Shown: positions 50,449 to 59,312 of the stretch, one piece after another | Numbering within the stretch: the stretch's first letter is position 1 | Layout: every line of letters starts with the position of its first letter | Assembly (NCBI RefSeq): GCF_018860155.1 | Contig: NZ_JAHKNI010000011.1 | Span: forward strand, 110,656 to 174,655 | Direction of reading: 5' to 3' | Origin: Nocardia albiluteola | GTDB taxonomy: Bacteria > Actinomycetota > Actinomycetes > Mycobacteriales > Mycobacteriaceae | Length of the DNA stretch: 64,000 nucleotides | Notes under the pieces: model-generated | What the model was told of the DNA's origin: nothing | Seen by the model: only the letters and a program-made list of their open reading frames with translations | The model's database searches: none | Position numbers and translations under genes: made by a program

Positions 50449-51177
50449 ATGTTCGCCCGATATGCCTACGCCCCCAACGCGCTCGGCTACTGCGGCCCGC
50501 CCGGCACGCTCGCCCTGCGCGCCGGCTCCCCCGAGGAGATCCGCGCCGCGGCAAGACAATTCACCGGAGTGTGGCCCTACCTGCGGGTGATGGGAAGGCT
50601 GTGTGGAATTTCCGATCCGCTGGACGGCAGGCTCGTCGAATCGTACTGGCACGGAGGAGGAGTCGGCGCGGCGCTGGATCGCGCGACGTTCCTGCGCGAG
50701 CTGCTGGCCGTGATCGGCCCCGTCGCAGGACACTATTGGACGCACCTGACCGCGGAACTGACCGAGGAGGCAGCGCCCGACCACGGGTTCCACGTCTTCG
50801 GGGTGTACCCGTGGACCAGGCTCCTGGGCCGCGGCGCGGACGAGACCGCCATACACGTGCTCGACAGCTGCCGCATCTCTCCCGCACTGGTCGTCGCCCG
50901 CGACGGCCCCGAACTCACCGTCCGCATCCGCCCACTGCACTGGGACGGCCACCGCCTGACGCTGTCCACCCCCGAGATCCGCCATCTCCCGGCGGCCGAC
51001 TACGACGCGATACCGGACGCCACCCCCGGTGACATCATCGCCCTGCACTGGAACCACCCGTGCGGCCGCCTCACCCCGGACCAGCTTCACAATCTCGCGA
51101 CCAGCACCGACTGGCAGTTGGCGATGACCAACCGCCGGTTGGGCAGACCGTTGCCCGTCGGCGATCCGCACGGCTAG
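50449..51177 (+). CDS. DUF6390 family protein of the hydrogenase cluster
   Basis: This protein of about 242 residues begins MFARYAYAPNALGYCGPPG and has VWPYLRVMGRLCGISDPLDG, VESYWHGGGV, FHVFGVYPWTRLLGRG and DIIALHWNHPCGRLTP. It is recognised as DUF6390, found beside hydrogenases. Function unknown. The start is uncertain. A perfect AAGGAGG at 50382-50388 lies six bases before an in-frame ATC (50395), which would extend the N-terminus by 18 residues. The ATG at 50449 has only a weak site. Confidence 0.85.
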   Translation: MFARYAYAPNALGYCGPPGTLALRAGSPEEIRAAARQFTGVWPYLRVMGRLCGISDPLDGRLVESYWHGGGVGAALDRATFLRELLAVIGPVAGHYWTHLTAELTEEAAPDHGFHVFGVYPWTRLLGRGADETAIHVLDSCRISPALVVARDGPELTVRIRPLHWDGHRLTLSTPEIRHLPAADYDAIPDATPGDIIALHWNHPCGRLTPDQLHNLATSTDWQLAMTNRRLGRPLPVGDPHG

Positions 51178-51205
51178 TGCCCGGCGCGACCGAGAGAGCT
51201 GAGCA

Positions 51206-51823
51206 TCACCGGGCGAACGACAGGTACTTCACGGTCGGAAACGTGGTGTACCCCAGGCGACGCAGGACCCAGCGGGTCATTGGCAATTGACGACCTCGCG
51301 GCGGAATGCCGCCCACGGTGTCCATGATCCTGTTGATGACGTGGAAGGCCGCGCTGATTCGAATGGCCTGCTCGAGCGCCGTATCGGTCACTCCGGCCCG
51401 CCGGACCCGATCGACATCATCGGGCTCGACATCATCCGGTGATTCCGCCAGCTTCTCCAGGAAGTCCAGTACCGCAACGACTTCGGGGCGCTGGCCCGAA
51501 TCGGCGGGCCGCTCTAGCGCGCGGATCACCAGTTCTCGAGGCTGATAGCTCTCGGCGACCACCTGATGGCAGGTCCGGCAGAATTCGCACTGGTTGCGGG
51601 CAGAGGTGAAGGTGGCGAACAACTCTCGCTCGCCGATCGTCCACTCCGAGGGCCCGCGCATGAGATCCTGCAGCAGGTCGCTGAACGGCGTGCCGAAGTA
51701 TCGATGCCGGTAGAACATGACCTTGATGACATCGGGCACCTCCATCCGGCCGAGGGCGCGCATGGTGCGCAGCGTCCAGCGACCCGCCAGATCGTGGCCC
51801 CGCTCGAGGGCTTCGATCCTCAT
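51206..51823 (-). CDS. Carboxymuconolactone-decarboxylase/AhpD-like protein
   Basis: This 205-residue protein has a helical AhpD-like core with RNQCEFCRTCHQVVAES, a CxxC pair and a nearby His, the usual redox or proton-relay motif of this fold. It ends PTVKYLSFAR. AhpD-type proteins reduce peroxidase partners, and relatives act on carboxymuconolactone. The ATG at 51823 overlaps the stop of the upstream small gene (ATGA), so the two are co-translated. Confidence 0.8.
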   Translation of the reverse strand: MRIEALERGHDLAGRWTLRTMRALGRMEVPDVIKVMFYRHRYFGTPFSDLLQDLMRGPSEWTIGERELFATFTSARNQCEFCRTCHQVVAESYQPRELVIRALERPADSGQRPEVVAVLDFLEKLAESPDDVEPDDVDRVRRAGVTDTALEQAIRISAAFHVINRIMDTVGGIPPRGRQLPMTRWVLRRLGYTTFPTVKYLSFAR

Positions 51824-52152
51824 CGGCGCCCCTGCATCGCGCGCAGCGCGGCCCGCAACCGCCGGTCGGCGGCGCCGGCCGCCGCGACCACCGTCGCCTC
51901 GAAGATCTCGTCGTCCGAGCGCCCCGCCGCGCGCAAGCCCGCGACCTGGTCGTCGGTGACTCGGTAGGCATGGCGAGCCACGGTATCGACGAACGGGCCG
52001 AGGTCTTCGGGAACGGTCCCCTCGTGGCCTGCCGCGGTGCCGAATATCGACTTCCTCGTCTCGGCCGGCAGCGCCGCGGAGGCCGATTGCACGTGTTCGA
52101 TGAACCTGTTCCATCGCTGCGTTGGTGATCTCACGAAACCATCATGCGACAC
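51820..52152 (-). CDS. Small CMD-fold companion protein
   Basis: This protein of about 110 residues starts with a GTG at 52152 (VSHDGFVRSP). It has KSIFGTAAGHEGTVPEDLGP and YRVTDDQVAGLRAAGRSDDE followed by IFEATVVAAAGAADRRL, a pattern like the helix-rich end of CMD/AhpD-like proteins. It is translationally coupled to the CMD-like gene downstream (four-base overlap), which suggests the two form one complex. The exact start is uncertain. Confidence 0.7.
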   Translation of the reverse strand: MSHDGFVRSPTQRWNRFIEHVQSASAALPAETRKSIFGTAAGHEGTVPEDLGPFVDTVARHAYRVTDDQVAGLRAAGRSDDEIFEATVVAAAGAADRRLRAALRAMQGRR

Positions 52153-52258
52153 CAAGACGCTCGACAAACCCCATACTTGCGCTTCACGATTCGTTCCGTG
52201 CCTCGCGGTCGGCCGAGCGCGGTCGCCGACGATCCAGGATGGTCCGCGGGGATACGGC

Positions 52259-53446
52259 TCAGCGATGGATGTCCGCGTTGCCCGCCTTCCATTGCGGCCA
52301 CGGCATATTCCAGTCCCCCAGCCCGTCGACGCCCGAAAGCGTCCCTCCCACAGTATTTTTCACGATCGCGATATCCCCGCGCTTGGCGTTCTCGTACACC
52401 CATCGCGCATCCGCGGGACTCAGGTTCAAACACCCGTGGCTGGTGTCGACCGAGCCCTGCGCCCAGACCGACCACGGCGCGGAGTGCATGAAGATCCCGC
52501 TGTAGGACATGCGAGTGGCCCAGTCGACCCGGGAGCGGTATCCGCCGGGGCTGGTGGCGGCGACGCCGTAGGTCGAGGAGTCCATGATCATATGGTCGAA
52601 GCGGTCGCTGAGGATGTAGATGCCGTTGTCGGTGGGTGCGGAGTTCTTGCCCATCGACGTCGCCATGGAGCGCACCACCTGGCCGTTCTGTTCGACGGTC
52701 ACCATCTTGGTGTTGTCGTCGGCGGTGAAGACCTGGACGTCACCGACGGTGAACCCGGAATGGATCTCGCTGTCGCCGATCAGTCCGCCGCCCAGGTCGC
52801 GCCCGTAGGTGTTCACATCGACGGTGACCCGGGTGCCCGGTGCCCAGAAATGCTCGGGGCGCCATCGCACCTCACGCGGATTCACCCAGTAGAACGCGCC
52901 CTCCACCGGCGGCACCGTGGTCACCTTGATCGCGTTCTGGACCGCGCGCCGGTTCGGGATGTTCTCGTCGAACTGCACGGCCACCGGCTGCCCGATACCC
53001 ACCACCTCGTTCTCCCCCGGCAGCAGCCACGGGTGGGTGCGCTTGTCCGGTTGCATGGTGGTGAACGTCATGTCGGCCGAGGCCGGGCCGCCGATGCCCA
53101 GCGCGGCCGCCCGCAGGTGGTAGGTGCGGCCGAAGCCCAGCGATTCGGTGATCTGCCAGGAGCGGCCGTCCGGTGCGATGCGCCCGGACACCGGGATGCC
53201 GTCAGGGTTGATCAGGGACACCTCGGTGAATCGGCCGTTCTCGACTCGCACCTGCAGCGGATCGGCCACCGGCACTCCGACCGCCCTGTCGGCGAACGGC
53301 GCGACCACCCCGGGGGTGAGCATCTGGAAGATCGATGGCGAATCGGGCATCCCCCCGACCGGTTGCGCCGGCGCTCCGCACCCCGCCACCAACGCCCCCG
53401 CGGTCAGCACGGCCAGTGCCGCACCCCACTGCCGAACTGTGCGCAT
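52259..53446 (-). CDS. L,D-transpeptidase lipoprotein
   Basis: This 395-residue protein has a signal peptide ending in a lipobox-like VAGCGAP, two Ig-like beta domains, and a YkuD catalytic domain with IFMHSAPWSVWA and the active-site DTSHGCLNLS (Cys nucleophile). L,D-transpeptidases form 3-3 cross-links in peptidoglycan, typical of mycobacteria and relatives. The C-terminal tail has several Trp (DWNMPWPQWKAG). The ATG at 53446 is preferred to a TTG two codons earlier. Confidence 0.94.
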   Translation of the reverse strand: MRTVRQWGAALAVLTAGALVAGCGAPAQPVGGMPDSPSIFQMLTPGVVAPFADRAVGVPVADPLQVRVENGRFTEVSLINPDGIPVSGRIAPDGRSWQITESLGFGRTYHLRAAALGIGGPASADMTFTTMQPDKRTHPWLLPGENEVVGIGQPVAVQFDENIPNRRAVQNAIKVTTVPPVEGAFYWVNPREVRWRPEHFWAPGTRVTVDVNTYGRDLGGGLIGDSEIHSGFTVGDVQVFTADDNTKMVTVEQNGQVVRSMATSMGKNSAPTDNGIYILSDRFDHMIMDSSTYGVAATSPGGYRSRVDWATRMSYSGIFMHSAPWSVWAQGSVDTSHGCLNLSPADARWVYENAKRGDIAIVKNTVGGTLSGVDGLGDWNMPWPQWKAGNADIHR

Positions 53447-53608
53447 ATGCAACCCCGTTCCGCACTCGGGCGCCTCCGGGGCAGCCCCGGATGCGCTCTC
53501 ACCACCACACCCGCAGGGATCCGGCTGAGACTACGCGGCGCTAATTGTGCCAGCTGGAACCTCCGAGTACCCGCAAACACGACGAAAAGCCGACCGACCG
53601 GCCCGGTT

Positions 53609-54685
53609 TCAACTGTGCATCGAGCCCATGAACAGGTACTGCATGCCCAGGCTGGTGAGCGTGACCACGACCCACAGCACCGCCCCGAGCACCAGCGGCC
53701 GCGCGCCCGCAGTGCGCAGCCCCCGCACGTCCGTGGACAGGCCGATCGCCGACAGCGCGATCGTGATCAACCACATCGATGCCTCGACCATGCCGTGCCG
53801 CACCCCCGCGCCGAGCAGGCCGGCGGAGTTCAGCGCCGCCGCCGCCAGGAACGCCACGAGAAACCAGGGCACCAGGCGAATGATCCGCGTCCGTCGCGCC
53901 GGTGCGTCCGCACCCGAGCGCGAACGCCGCCGCGCGACCCAGGCGGCCAGCCCCAAGCAGATCGGAATGATGAACAGCGTCCGGGTGAGCTTGACCACCA
54001 CCGCATAGTTCGCCGCGACCCCGCCGTAGGTGCTCGCGGCCGCGACCACCGACGACATGTCGTTGACGGCCGTGCCCGCGAGCAGCCCGAAGGCGTGCTG
54101 CCCCAGTCCGAGCAGGTGCCCCAGCGCCGGAAAGCTCAGTACCGCAGCGATATTGAACAGGAATATCGTCGACACCGCATAGGCCACGTCGGCCCCGACC
54201 GCACCGATCACCGGGGTCACCGCGGCAATCGCGGAGGCGCCGCAGATGCCGGTGCCGACGCCGATGAGCGTGCGAAGATCACCCACCACGCCGAGCCAGC
54301 GTCCCACGAAGTACGCGGCCACCAGGCAGGCGGCCAGGGTACCGACCATCACGGGCAGTGAGGCGAAACCGGTGTGGACTACCTGCGCCAGCGAGAGCTG
54401 GGTGCCCAGCGTCACCACCGCGAGTTGCAGCACCTTTTTCGACGCCAGCTCGATTCCCGGCCGCAGCATCCGGCCCGGCGCGCGGATCGCCGCCACCGCC
54501 GCGCCGATCACCACGCCGGTCACCGGCGCTCCCACGACCGGAATCAGGCGGCCGATCACCATCGCGACGACCGCGATCAGCACCGCGAGCGCGAATCCCG
54601 GCACCCGCCGCGCGAGCAGGGCCGTGGGCCCCCGCCGGGTCGTCTCCTCCGAAGTAACCTGCACGGTATCCGCGATCCGACTCAT
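53609..54685 (-). CDS. YeiH/UPF0324 family membrane protein (putative sulfate exporter)
   Basis: This 358-residue protein has about ten membrane helices and the family motifs IGVGTGICGASAIAAVTPVI and GTAVNDMSSVVAAAS. The family is annotated as putative sulfate exporters. It is divergent from the LysR-type gene at 54787, and a perfect T-N11-A inverted repeat lies between them, so the regulator probably controls it. The start is uncertain; MSRIADTV (54685) is chosen because the frame upstream covers the operator. Confidence 0.9.
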   Translation of the reverse strand: MSRIADTVQVTSEETTRRGPTALLARRVPGFALAVLIAVVAMVIGRLIPVVGAPVTGVVIGAAVAAIRAPGRMLRPGIELASKKVLQLAVVTLGTQLSLAQVVHTGFASLPVMVGTLAACLVAAYFVGRWLGVVGDLRTLIGVGTGICGASAIAAVTPVIGAVGADVAYAVSTIFLFNIAAVLSFPALGHLLGLGQHAFGLLAGTAVNDMSSVVAAASTYGGVAANYAVVVKLTRTLFIIPICLGLAAWVARRRSRSGADAPARRTRIIRLVPWFLVAFLAAAALNSAGLLGAGVRHGMVEASMWLITIALSAIGLSTDVRGLRTAGARPLVLGAVLWVVVTLTSLGMQYLFMGSMHS

Positions 54686-54743
54686 GCCATCCAGCCTGTT
54701 ATCCACGGCCGACCGCCGGTAGAGAGCGATTTCCACTGGATCC

Positions 54744-54758
54744 ATAACCCTCGGTTAT
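54744..54758. promoter_or_regulatory. LysR-type operator
   Basis: ATAACCCTCGGTTAT is a perfect inverted repeat with a three-base centre and contains the classical T-N11-A LysR box. It lies between the divergent exporter and regulator genes, 29 bases before the regulator start. Confidence 0.8.
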
Positions 54759-54786
54759 AGGTAGCATCGAGGGCCGGAGGTGGTTG

Positions 54787-55719
54787 ATGATTGCGTTACC
54801 CAGGCTGGATCTCGATCTCGAGGCGCTGCGCGTGCTGGTTCTCATAGCCGACCTCGGCAGCATTTCCGCCGCCGCCCGGGCCGAGCGGATCAGCCAGCCC
54901 GCCGCCAGCAAGCGCATCAAGGTACTGGAATCGCGCCTGCGCCTGGAGTTGCTCGACCGGCGCAGCCACGGCGCGGTGCTCACCGCGCACGGGCGCATGG
55001 TGACCGAGTGGAGCCGCCGGGTGGTCGAGGCCGCCGATGCGCTGCTGACCGGGGCGTCGACGCTGAGCGAACAGGCCACGAGCAAGATCCGTATCGGCGC
55101 CAGTCAGACCGTCGCGGAATACCTCGTGCCGCGCTGGCTCGCCGAATTCCGGCAGCGCACACCGGGCACGCCGGTCCACTTTCTGGTGGGCAGCTCGGCC
55201 ATGGTCATCGACGCGGTCCGCGGCCGCGAGATCGACCTCGGATTCGTCGAGACTCCCCAGTTGCCGACCGACCTGTCCAGTCAGCCGGTCGCCCAGGACC
55301 GCCTGGTACTCGTCGTCGGCCCGGCACACCGCCTGGCACGCCGCCGAATCCCGCTCCCCGCAGGCGAATTGGCGCAACTGCCGCTGGTCACCCGCCAGCA
55401 GGGCTCCGGCACCCGGGAGACGCTCGAGCTCGCCGTCGGCGCGCCGATGGCCGATCCCGCACTGGAACTGGAAACCAACGCCGCGGTCAAGATCGCCGCC
55501 GCCGCAGGCGAACTCGGCGCCGTCCTGAGCGAACTGGTGGTGAGCCAGGAACTACGCGATGGCCGACTGGTCGAAGTCCCGCTCGCGGATATCGACCTCA
55601 CCCGCCGCTGGCACGCCATCTGGCGCGGCGACACCCAATGGCGAGGCGCCCTGGCCGATTTCCGCACCCTCATAGCCGACTGGTCCCGCTCCCCCCAACC
55701 CCCCACCCCACCCTCCTGA
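54787..55719 (+). CDS. LysR-family transcriptional regulator
   Basis: This 310-residue protein has the N-terminal winged helix (LGSISAAARAERISQPAASK with RIKVLESRL) and a C-terminal periplasmic-binding-like sensor (TSKIRIGASQTVAEYLVPRW, VGSSAMVIDAVRGREIDLGF). Divergent orientation and a shared T-N11-A box make the YeiH-type transporter its likely target. The ATG at 54787 (MIALPRLD) is chosen over a TTG one codon upstream; GGAGG precedes it. Confidence 0.93.
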   Translation: MIALPRLDLDLEALRVLVLIADLGSISAAARAERISQPAASKRIKVLESRLRLELLDRRSHGAVLTAHGRMVTEWSRRVVEAADALLTGASTLSEQATSKIRIGASQTVAEYLVPRWLAEFRQRTPGTPVHFLVGSSAMVIDAVRGREIDLGFVETPQLPTDLSSQPVAQDRLVLVVGPAHRLARRRIPLPAGELAQLPLVTRQQGSGTRETLELAVGAPMADPALELETNAAVKIAAAAGELGAVLSELVVSQELRDGRLVEVPLADIDLTRRWHAIWRGDTQWRGALADFRTLIADWSRSPQPPTPPS

Positions 55720-55810
55720 CCAGGCGATTTCACTTTCCAACCGCGCGCCTGTTATGGTTTTCCCCGCACCGCAACGGAGCCGACGGGCCCCGGAACGGAA
55801 TACTGCACAA

Positions 55811-55883
<73 letters not shown>

Positions 55884-55899
55884 CTCCCAGGTCACAGAC

Positions 55900-56420
55900 C
55901 TTTTCGAAGATCGCATTCCCCGCCCGTTTCGAACGGATTTGCCGAACACCGGCCCGCCGGCACAACCGCTCGAAGGCACGGTTCACGTTCCGAGGTGAGA
56001 GCGGCGTGCCGTTGTTCGTCGCGAACACCAAGCCATACTTGTTGGCCTTGGTCTCTGTCGGGTCGGCTCGCTGCTCGCGCTGTCGTTGCCGAAGGATGCG
56101 AACCATCTCCGGAGTGAGCGGTACCCAGCTTTCCGAGGATTCCGTTTTCGGCCGCAGGAAGATCGTTCGGCCGTCGATCCGAGGTAATGGCCGACCGTCA
56201 TCGTCGCGACATCGACAGGAATTCCCTTGCGCTGCAACTCCTTCAGTCGGGTACGCTCCGCGTCCGCCTCGTCCCATGTGCGGCCGTACACGCTGACCCG
56301 CTTGCGCTTGCCGTCGGAGGTTTCCACGAACAGCTTCAGCTCTACACGACCGTCCTTGCGAGTGCAGGCCCAGAGTCTCCCGGCGATGGGCCTTGCCCTT
56401 GCAGCGACCGGGGACCGTCT
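55900..56420 (-). pseudogene. Decayed tyrosine integrase beside tRNA-Lys
   Basis: The 5' half reads TRKDGRVELKLFVETSDGKR, VYGRTWDEADAERTR and VDVATMTVGHYL, the usual integrase N-terminal and core-binding start. It then jumps to GRTIFLRPKTESSESWVPLT and ANKYGLVFATNNGTPLSPRN, the catalytic-domain middle. The region between these blocks is deleted, frames differ, and the catalytic R-H-R-Y end is absent after RRAGVRQIR. It lies immediately downstream of tRNA-Lys in opposite orientation, the classical layout of an integrative element. Confidence 0.75.
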
Positions 56421-56440
56421 TCTCGCGATCTCGGGATGTG

Positions 56441-56572
56441 TCACCCATCGGCGGCCAGCATGACGATCTGAGCCCGCAGGACCAGCCCGGACTTCATCGA
56501 CCTCGACCGGATCCAACCCTGCAGGATCTCCCGATCACCATCGCGCAACACCAGACGGGGCAGCTCGCACAC
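56441..56572 (-). pseudogene. IS630-type transposase N-terminal fragment
   Basis: A 43-codon frame from the GTG at 56572 reads CELPRLVLRDGDREILQGWI then SGLVLRAQIVMLAADG and stops. This matches the start of IS630-family transposases, where LALRARIVL is characteristic. A +1 shift continues it as VTHPEIARR. It abuts the integrase relic. The remaining 56573-56763 sequence shows no gene. Confidence 0.55.
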
Positions 56573-56763
56573 AGAGATTCAACCAGACGGCCACACTGTC
56601 CAACTATTTCAGAAGCGACCCACTAGGACCGAGGCAGGACCTATTCGTCTGGGGCAGCTGCCGCCGGAACGACGGGCGGGCAAGGATGCCGCTCACCGCT
56701 CAGAAATCGTCGGGGCATATGGGCGCAGGCCAGCGCATCCGGGGGCGGAAAGGCCGATGTTGA

Positions 56764-57267
56764 TCAACTTGATTCCGTTGGAGGATCAGGACGATAACGA
56801 TGAATCAGCCGATTGGCGGATGTTGACATTGATAGTATCAATTCCGACCTGTCAAGAGCTGGGTAGATTCGTTCAAGGTTGGCGATATGCTCGACCACGA
56901 AATCGTCTACCGCCAGGCACAGTTCAGAATGTGAACATGAGGGCAACGCTGAAGCTTCTGACGGGGTTATCACCACGGAATTTCCGACGATGTCGAAACC
57001 GATTTCGGATACGGTTTCAGTAAAGGCATATGAAACGTGTTCCTTGATTTCCAACTCGTTGCAGATATGCAGCAACTCGTTGCCAATGTTCAACAAGGGC
57101 ACTCACTCGAAATTGCTGCGCCACAGAATGCCCTCAGAAATTATCTCAATGTCGCCCGGAAAGAAGTACCATAGCAGTTCAGTTCGTGTGGACGAGCCCG
57201 GGTCGTGACGATGCTCCCAACCTGCGGACATTTCACTATTTTCGCGAATAAAGTTAAACTTCATCAT
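56764..57267 (-). pseudogene. Immunity-like gene interrupted by an in-frame TGA
   Basis: A 5' part from ATG at 57267/57264 encodes about 54 residues (MMKFNFIRENSEMSAGWEH, then YFFPGDIEIISEGILWRSN) and hits TGA at 57105-57103. The same frame resumes directly with GTG CCC and encodes 112 more residues (LLNIGNELLHICNELEIKEH, GFDIVGNSVVITPSEASALP, ELCLAVDDFVVEHIANLERI). The two parts read as one acidic, globular protein of about 167 residues with clearly lower GC than the window. The family was not identified; immunity is inferred from its place one base after the toxin-like tip. Confidence 0.5.
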
Positions 57268-57408
57268 TTATTTCACCGGGAACATGCTCGCGACTTGATC
57301 ATCCGGAGTAGTCCAAACCGCAATCTTGGTTTCTCCATTAGTTTCAATGACGTGGAACTTGCTCCCTTGTGCCGGTGCACCTTCTCCGTGACGAGCAAGA
57401 ATGGCCTC
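57268..57408 (-). pseudogene. C-terminal tip of a polymorphic-toxin-like protein
   Basis: About 46 residues in one minus-strand frame read SEAILARHGEGAPAQGSKFH, VIETNGETKIAVWTTPDDQV and ASMFPVK, ending in TAA directly before the ATG of the immunity-like frame. No start codon or upstream part exists, since the AraC gene begins its 3' end here. The sequence is coding-like (balanced, low Arg) and unlike the neighbouring frames. A displaced toxin C-terminus is my interpretation; no toxin family was recognised. Confidence 0.4.
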
Positions 57409-58267
57409 ACTCGACGGCCGCCGTCGCCTGCCACGCGCCCGGGCGTATGCCTGTCGCCTTCCGGAAGAAGACCGAGAAGTTGGACGGGTCAAGGAAGCCG
57501 AGCGTGTTGGCGCAGGCGGCTGCGGTGAGGCGGTCGTGCGTGAGGAGCCGTTTGGCTTCCAGGACGATCCGATCGACGATGTACGCCTTCGCGGTGCGGC
57601 CGGTGACCTGCTGCACCGCTCTCGAGAGGGTGCGGGGCGCGTATCCCAGTGTCCGGGCGTAGTAGCCGGTGTCGTGATGTTCCCGGAAGTGCGCTTCGAC
57701 GCTGGACCGGAACAGGTGGAACACCGGATTGATCGACCGTGCTTCGGCGTGGGGCGGGCGGAGCCGGGCGATGAGCGCGGAGAGCAGGATCTCGGGCAGC
57801 TCCGTCGGGATATCCCTGGGTGGGGCGGATGCTTCGAGCAGGAGATGGTTGCGCGCGGCGTCGACATACGACCAGTCGGCGTCGGGAATGTTCCAGTGTG
57901 CGACCAGGTCCGGGTACGCGACGAGCTCCCGGGTGGCGTGGGTGACCGGCGCGGTCGGCACGAACAGCACGACGTGCCCAGCCACCCCGGCGATGTCATC
58001 CCATCGGTGCACAGCTCCGGGAGCGACCCACACCGCGGAACGCTCCCGAAGCGGGTGTCGGAGAAAGTCCACGGTGACCGATCCGTGCCCGGCATCGACG
58101 ACGGCGAGGACGTGGAAGTCGGCACGCTGCGTCCCGCCGTCGTTCAGCTCGCGAAGACGGTCGAACGTCATGGTTTCGACAGCGGCGGCACCGCGCCCGA
58201 CGGGTTGGTAAGTCATCTGCCGGATCACGGCCACCTGTCCAGTTTCCACCATCAGACGACCAGTCAT
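57407..58267 (-). CDS. AraC-family transcriptional regulator
   Basis: This protein of about 286 residues has an N-terminal AraC-type sensor (DFHVLAVVDAGHGSVTVDF, SAVWVAPGAVHRWDD) and a C-terminal double HTH (YYARTLGYAPRTLSRAVQQV with TGRTAKAYIVDRIVLEAKRL and LGFLDPSNFSVFFRKATGIR). It is divergent from the alpha/beta-hydrolase at 58348, which it probably regulates. The start is uncertain (58267, 58252 or 58216). Its last bases coincide with the junction to the toxin-like fragment, so the final few residues may be non-native. Confidence 0.88.
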   Translation of the reverse strand: MTGRLMVETGQVAVIRQMTYQPVGRGAAAVETMTFDRLRELNDGGTQRADFHVLAVVDAGHGSVTVDFLRHPLRERSAVWVAPGAVHRWDDIAGVAGHVVLFVPTAPVTHATRELVAYPDLVAHWNIPDADWSYVDAARNHLLLEASAPPRDIPTELPEILLSALIARLRPPHAEARSINPVFHLFRSSVEAHFREHHDTGYYARTLGYAPRTLSRAVQQVTGRTAKAYIVDRIVLEAKRLLTHDRLTAAACANTLGFLDPSNFSVFFRKATGIRPGAWQATAAVE

Positions 58268-58347
58268 GCCGATGCCCCGACGCGGCGGATGAGATTCGAT
58301 GAACACACAGAACAACAGCCCCCGGAACACTGATCGAGAGAGTCGCG

Positions 58348-59124
58348 ATGAACACGACGCAGCAGCCACTACTGCCCGCTTATGACCACCGGCCCGGGAC
58401 CGGACCGACCCTGGTGTTCTTGCACTACTGGGGTGGATCCGCCCGCACCTGGGACCTCGTCGTCGACGGCCTCGCCGGACGCGACATGCTCACTGTCGAC
58501 TTCCGCGGGTGGAGCCGCTCGAGCAACCTGGCCGGCCCCTACACCCTTGGCCAACTCGCCGACGACACGCTCGCCGTAATCGCCGACGCGGGTGTCACCG
58601 ACTACGTCCTCGTCGGACATTCCATGGGTGGCAAGGTCGCACAGCTCATAGCGGCGACCCGGCCCGTCGGCCTCCGTGGGATCGTCCTGGTTGGTCCCGC
58701 TCCGGCCAAGCCCGCCGCAGGGATCACTTCCGAGTACCGGGAAGCCCTTTCCCATGCCTACGACTCCGACGAGTCCGTCGCTGGCGCACGGGATCACATC
58801 CTCACCGCAACCGAGCTGCCCGAACCGATCAAGTCGCAGATCGCGACCGACTCGCGGGCCAGCACCAACGCCGCCCGCACAGAGTGGCCGCTGCGCGGCA
58901 TCGCGCAGGACGTCCGCGAGCACACCCGCATGATCAACGTCGCCGTCCTCGTCATCGCCGGACAGAACGACCGTGTCGAGCCCGTCGACGTGCTCGTCGA
59001 CAACCTGATGCCCTACCTCTCCGGAGCCGACCTCGCGGTAATTCCGAACACGGGTCACCTGATTCCGCTGGAAGCCCCGGCCGACCTCGTCGACGCAATC
59101 ACGGCCTTCGCACCAGCAGCCTGA
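58348..59124 (+). CDS. Alpha/beta-hydrolase
   Basis: This 258-residue enzyme has the oxyanion segment LVFLHYWGGSARTWD, TVDFRGWSRS, the nucleophile elbow VGHSMGGKVA (Ser) and the late acid and His (LVIAGQNDRVEP, NTGHLIPLEAP). It fits the serine-nucleophile hydrolase or haloperoxidase-like group. It is divergent from the AraC-type gene, which suggests inducible breakdown of some ester. An AGAGTCGCG leader precedes the ATG at 58348. Confidence 0.9.
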   Translation: MNTTQQPLLPAYDHRPGTGPTLVFLHYWGGSARTWDLVVDGLAGRDMLTVDFRGWSRSSNLAGPYTLGQLADDTLAVIADAGVTDYVLVGHSMGGKVAQLIAATRPVGLRGIVLVGPAPAKPAAGITSEYREALSHAYDSDESVAGARDHILTATELPEPIKSQIATDSRASTNAARTEWPLRGIAQDVREHTRMINVAVLVIAGQNDRVEPVDVLVDNLMPYLSGADLAVIPNTGHLIPLEAPADLVDAITAFAPAA

Positions 59125-59312
59125 CAAGCAATTGACCGAAGCAATAGCACGCCAACATCGCTACGCTGGCACAGCCAACCTCGCTCGATAGCACTCGCGA
59201 ACTCGGGTTGTAGCTGCCTTCACTAGAGTATCCGACCCTTCACTCACATCCGACAGTGTCGATTTCCATCACGCACCTGATGGGAAACTACGCACTCGGG
59301 TCGCGATGCACC

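Noticed and set aside
56829..56841. 13-mer TTGATAGTATCAA identical (as reverse complement) to the palindrome at 28209
   Set aside because: Here it lies inside a coding-like frame; a short AT-rich palindrome shared once is likely chance.
57103..57105. Selenocysteine or programmed readthrough at the in-frame TGA
   Set aside because: No SECIS-like stem or selenium gene context, and the surrounding genes are decayed, so an ordinary nonsense mutation is simpler.
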